Origin: Schaalia odontolytica
Lineage (GTDB): Bacteria; Actinomycetota; Actinomycetes; Actinomycetales; Actinomycetaceae
Assembly (NCBI RefSeq): GCF_009730335.1
Contig: NZ_CP046315.1
Span: forward strand, 248,001-312,000
DNA length: 64,000 nucleotides
Direction: 5' to 3'
The first letter of the stretch is position 1. Each line of letters begins with the position of its first letter. Positions 63,943 through 64,000 of the stretch are shown here, in pieces. The notes beneath the pieces were generated by a model. That model saw only the letters and a list, made by a program, of their open reading frames with translations, was not told where the DNA came from and ran no database searches. The position numbers and the translations under genes were made by a program.

Positions 63943-64000
63943 ATGAAGAAGATCATTAACAACCCCGACCAGTTCGTCGATGAGATGGTTGAGGGCATTC
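63943..64000 (+). CDS. dhaK: Dihydroxyacetone kinase subunit DhaK-like (3' end outside window)
   Basis: Only the first 19 residues are visible, MKKIINNPDQFVDEMVEGI, which match the start of DhaK proteins (M-K-K-x-I-N-x-x-D-x-x-V-D-E-M). ATG follows AAGGAAA, 2 nt after permease 2, so it belongs to the importer operon. DhaK-type kinases phosphorylate dihydroxyacetone or, in related operons, tetroses such as erythrulose. Confidence 0.75.
   Translation, partial: MKKIINNPDQFVDEMVEGI

Overview
High-GC actinobacterial chromosome around the replication origin. The gene order (gyrA, gyrB, DUF721/dciA, recF, dnaN, dnaA, oriC, rpmH, rnpA, yidD, yidC, jag, rsmG, parA, parB), the DUF3566 gene behind gyrA, the DLW-39 small protein between two tRNA genes and the anchored-repeat ABC transporter point to Actinomycetaceae (Schaalia/Actinomyces type). 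The genus is inferred from gene content only.

1-4.4 kb: 3' part of a photolyase gene, tRNA-Ala, DLW-39 protein, tRNA-Ile, a lipase-like protein, then about 1.15 kb of repeat-rich non-coding DNA and a DUF3566 membrane protein. 4.4-22.8 kb: the origin core. Left-arm genes lie on the minus strand and right-arm genes on the plus strand, so all are transcribed with the fork. DnaA boxes flank dnaA on both sides. Eight parS or parS-like sites lie only on the right arm. 22.8-27.2 kb: a candidate structured small RNA, an IS256-type element between 44-bp direct repeats, a D-Ala-D-Ala ligase-type ATP-grasp enzyme and a class I/II aminotransferase.

27.2-32.3 kb: accessory genes. These are an uncharacterised protein convergent with a DUF488 protein, and an overlapping soluble/membrane gene pair of unknown function. 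32.3-39.0 kb: five overlapping genes for a metal (probably zinc) ABC transporter of the anchored-repeat type, behind a Fur/Zur-like operator. A cell-wall protein with an LAXTG sorting signal leads the operon. 39.2-43.5 kb: a secreted subtilase, a 21-bp tandem array, and a three-gene operon of exported proteins (two DUF6318-like, one PKD-like). 43.9-48.1 kb: a decayed mosaic of IS3 and ISL3 remnants, a duplicated gene with one truncated copy, and two orphan genes, one AT-rich.

48.2-57.9 kb: the most interesting region, a compact co-directional run of seven genes. They are an uncharacterised protein (frameshifted here), a type III-like Mod methyltransferase, a type III Res helicase-nuclease, a SNF2 helicase, a TIR-like (ThsB/MTH538-type) protein, a predicted 2-TM membrane protein and a 100-aa protein. 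This looks like a composite anti-phage operon. 57.9-64.0 kb: a DeoR-type regulator and a sugar ABC importer (lipoprotein, dual ATPase, two permeases) running into dhaK. It probably imports a short-chain polyol or ketose that is then phosphorylated.
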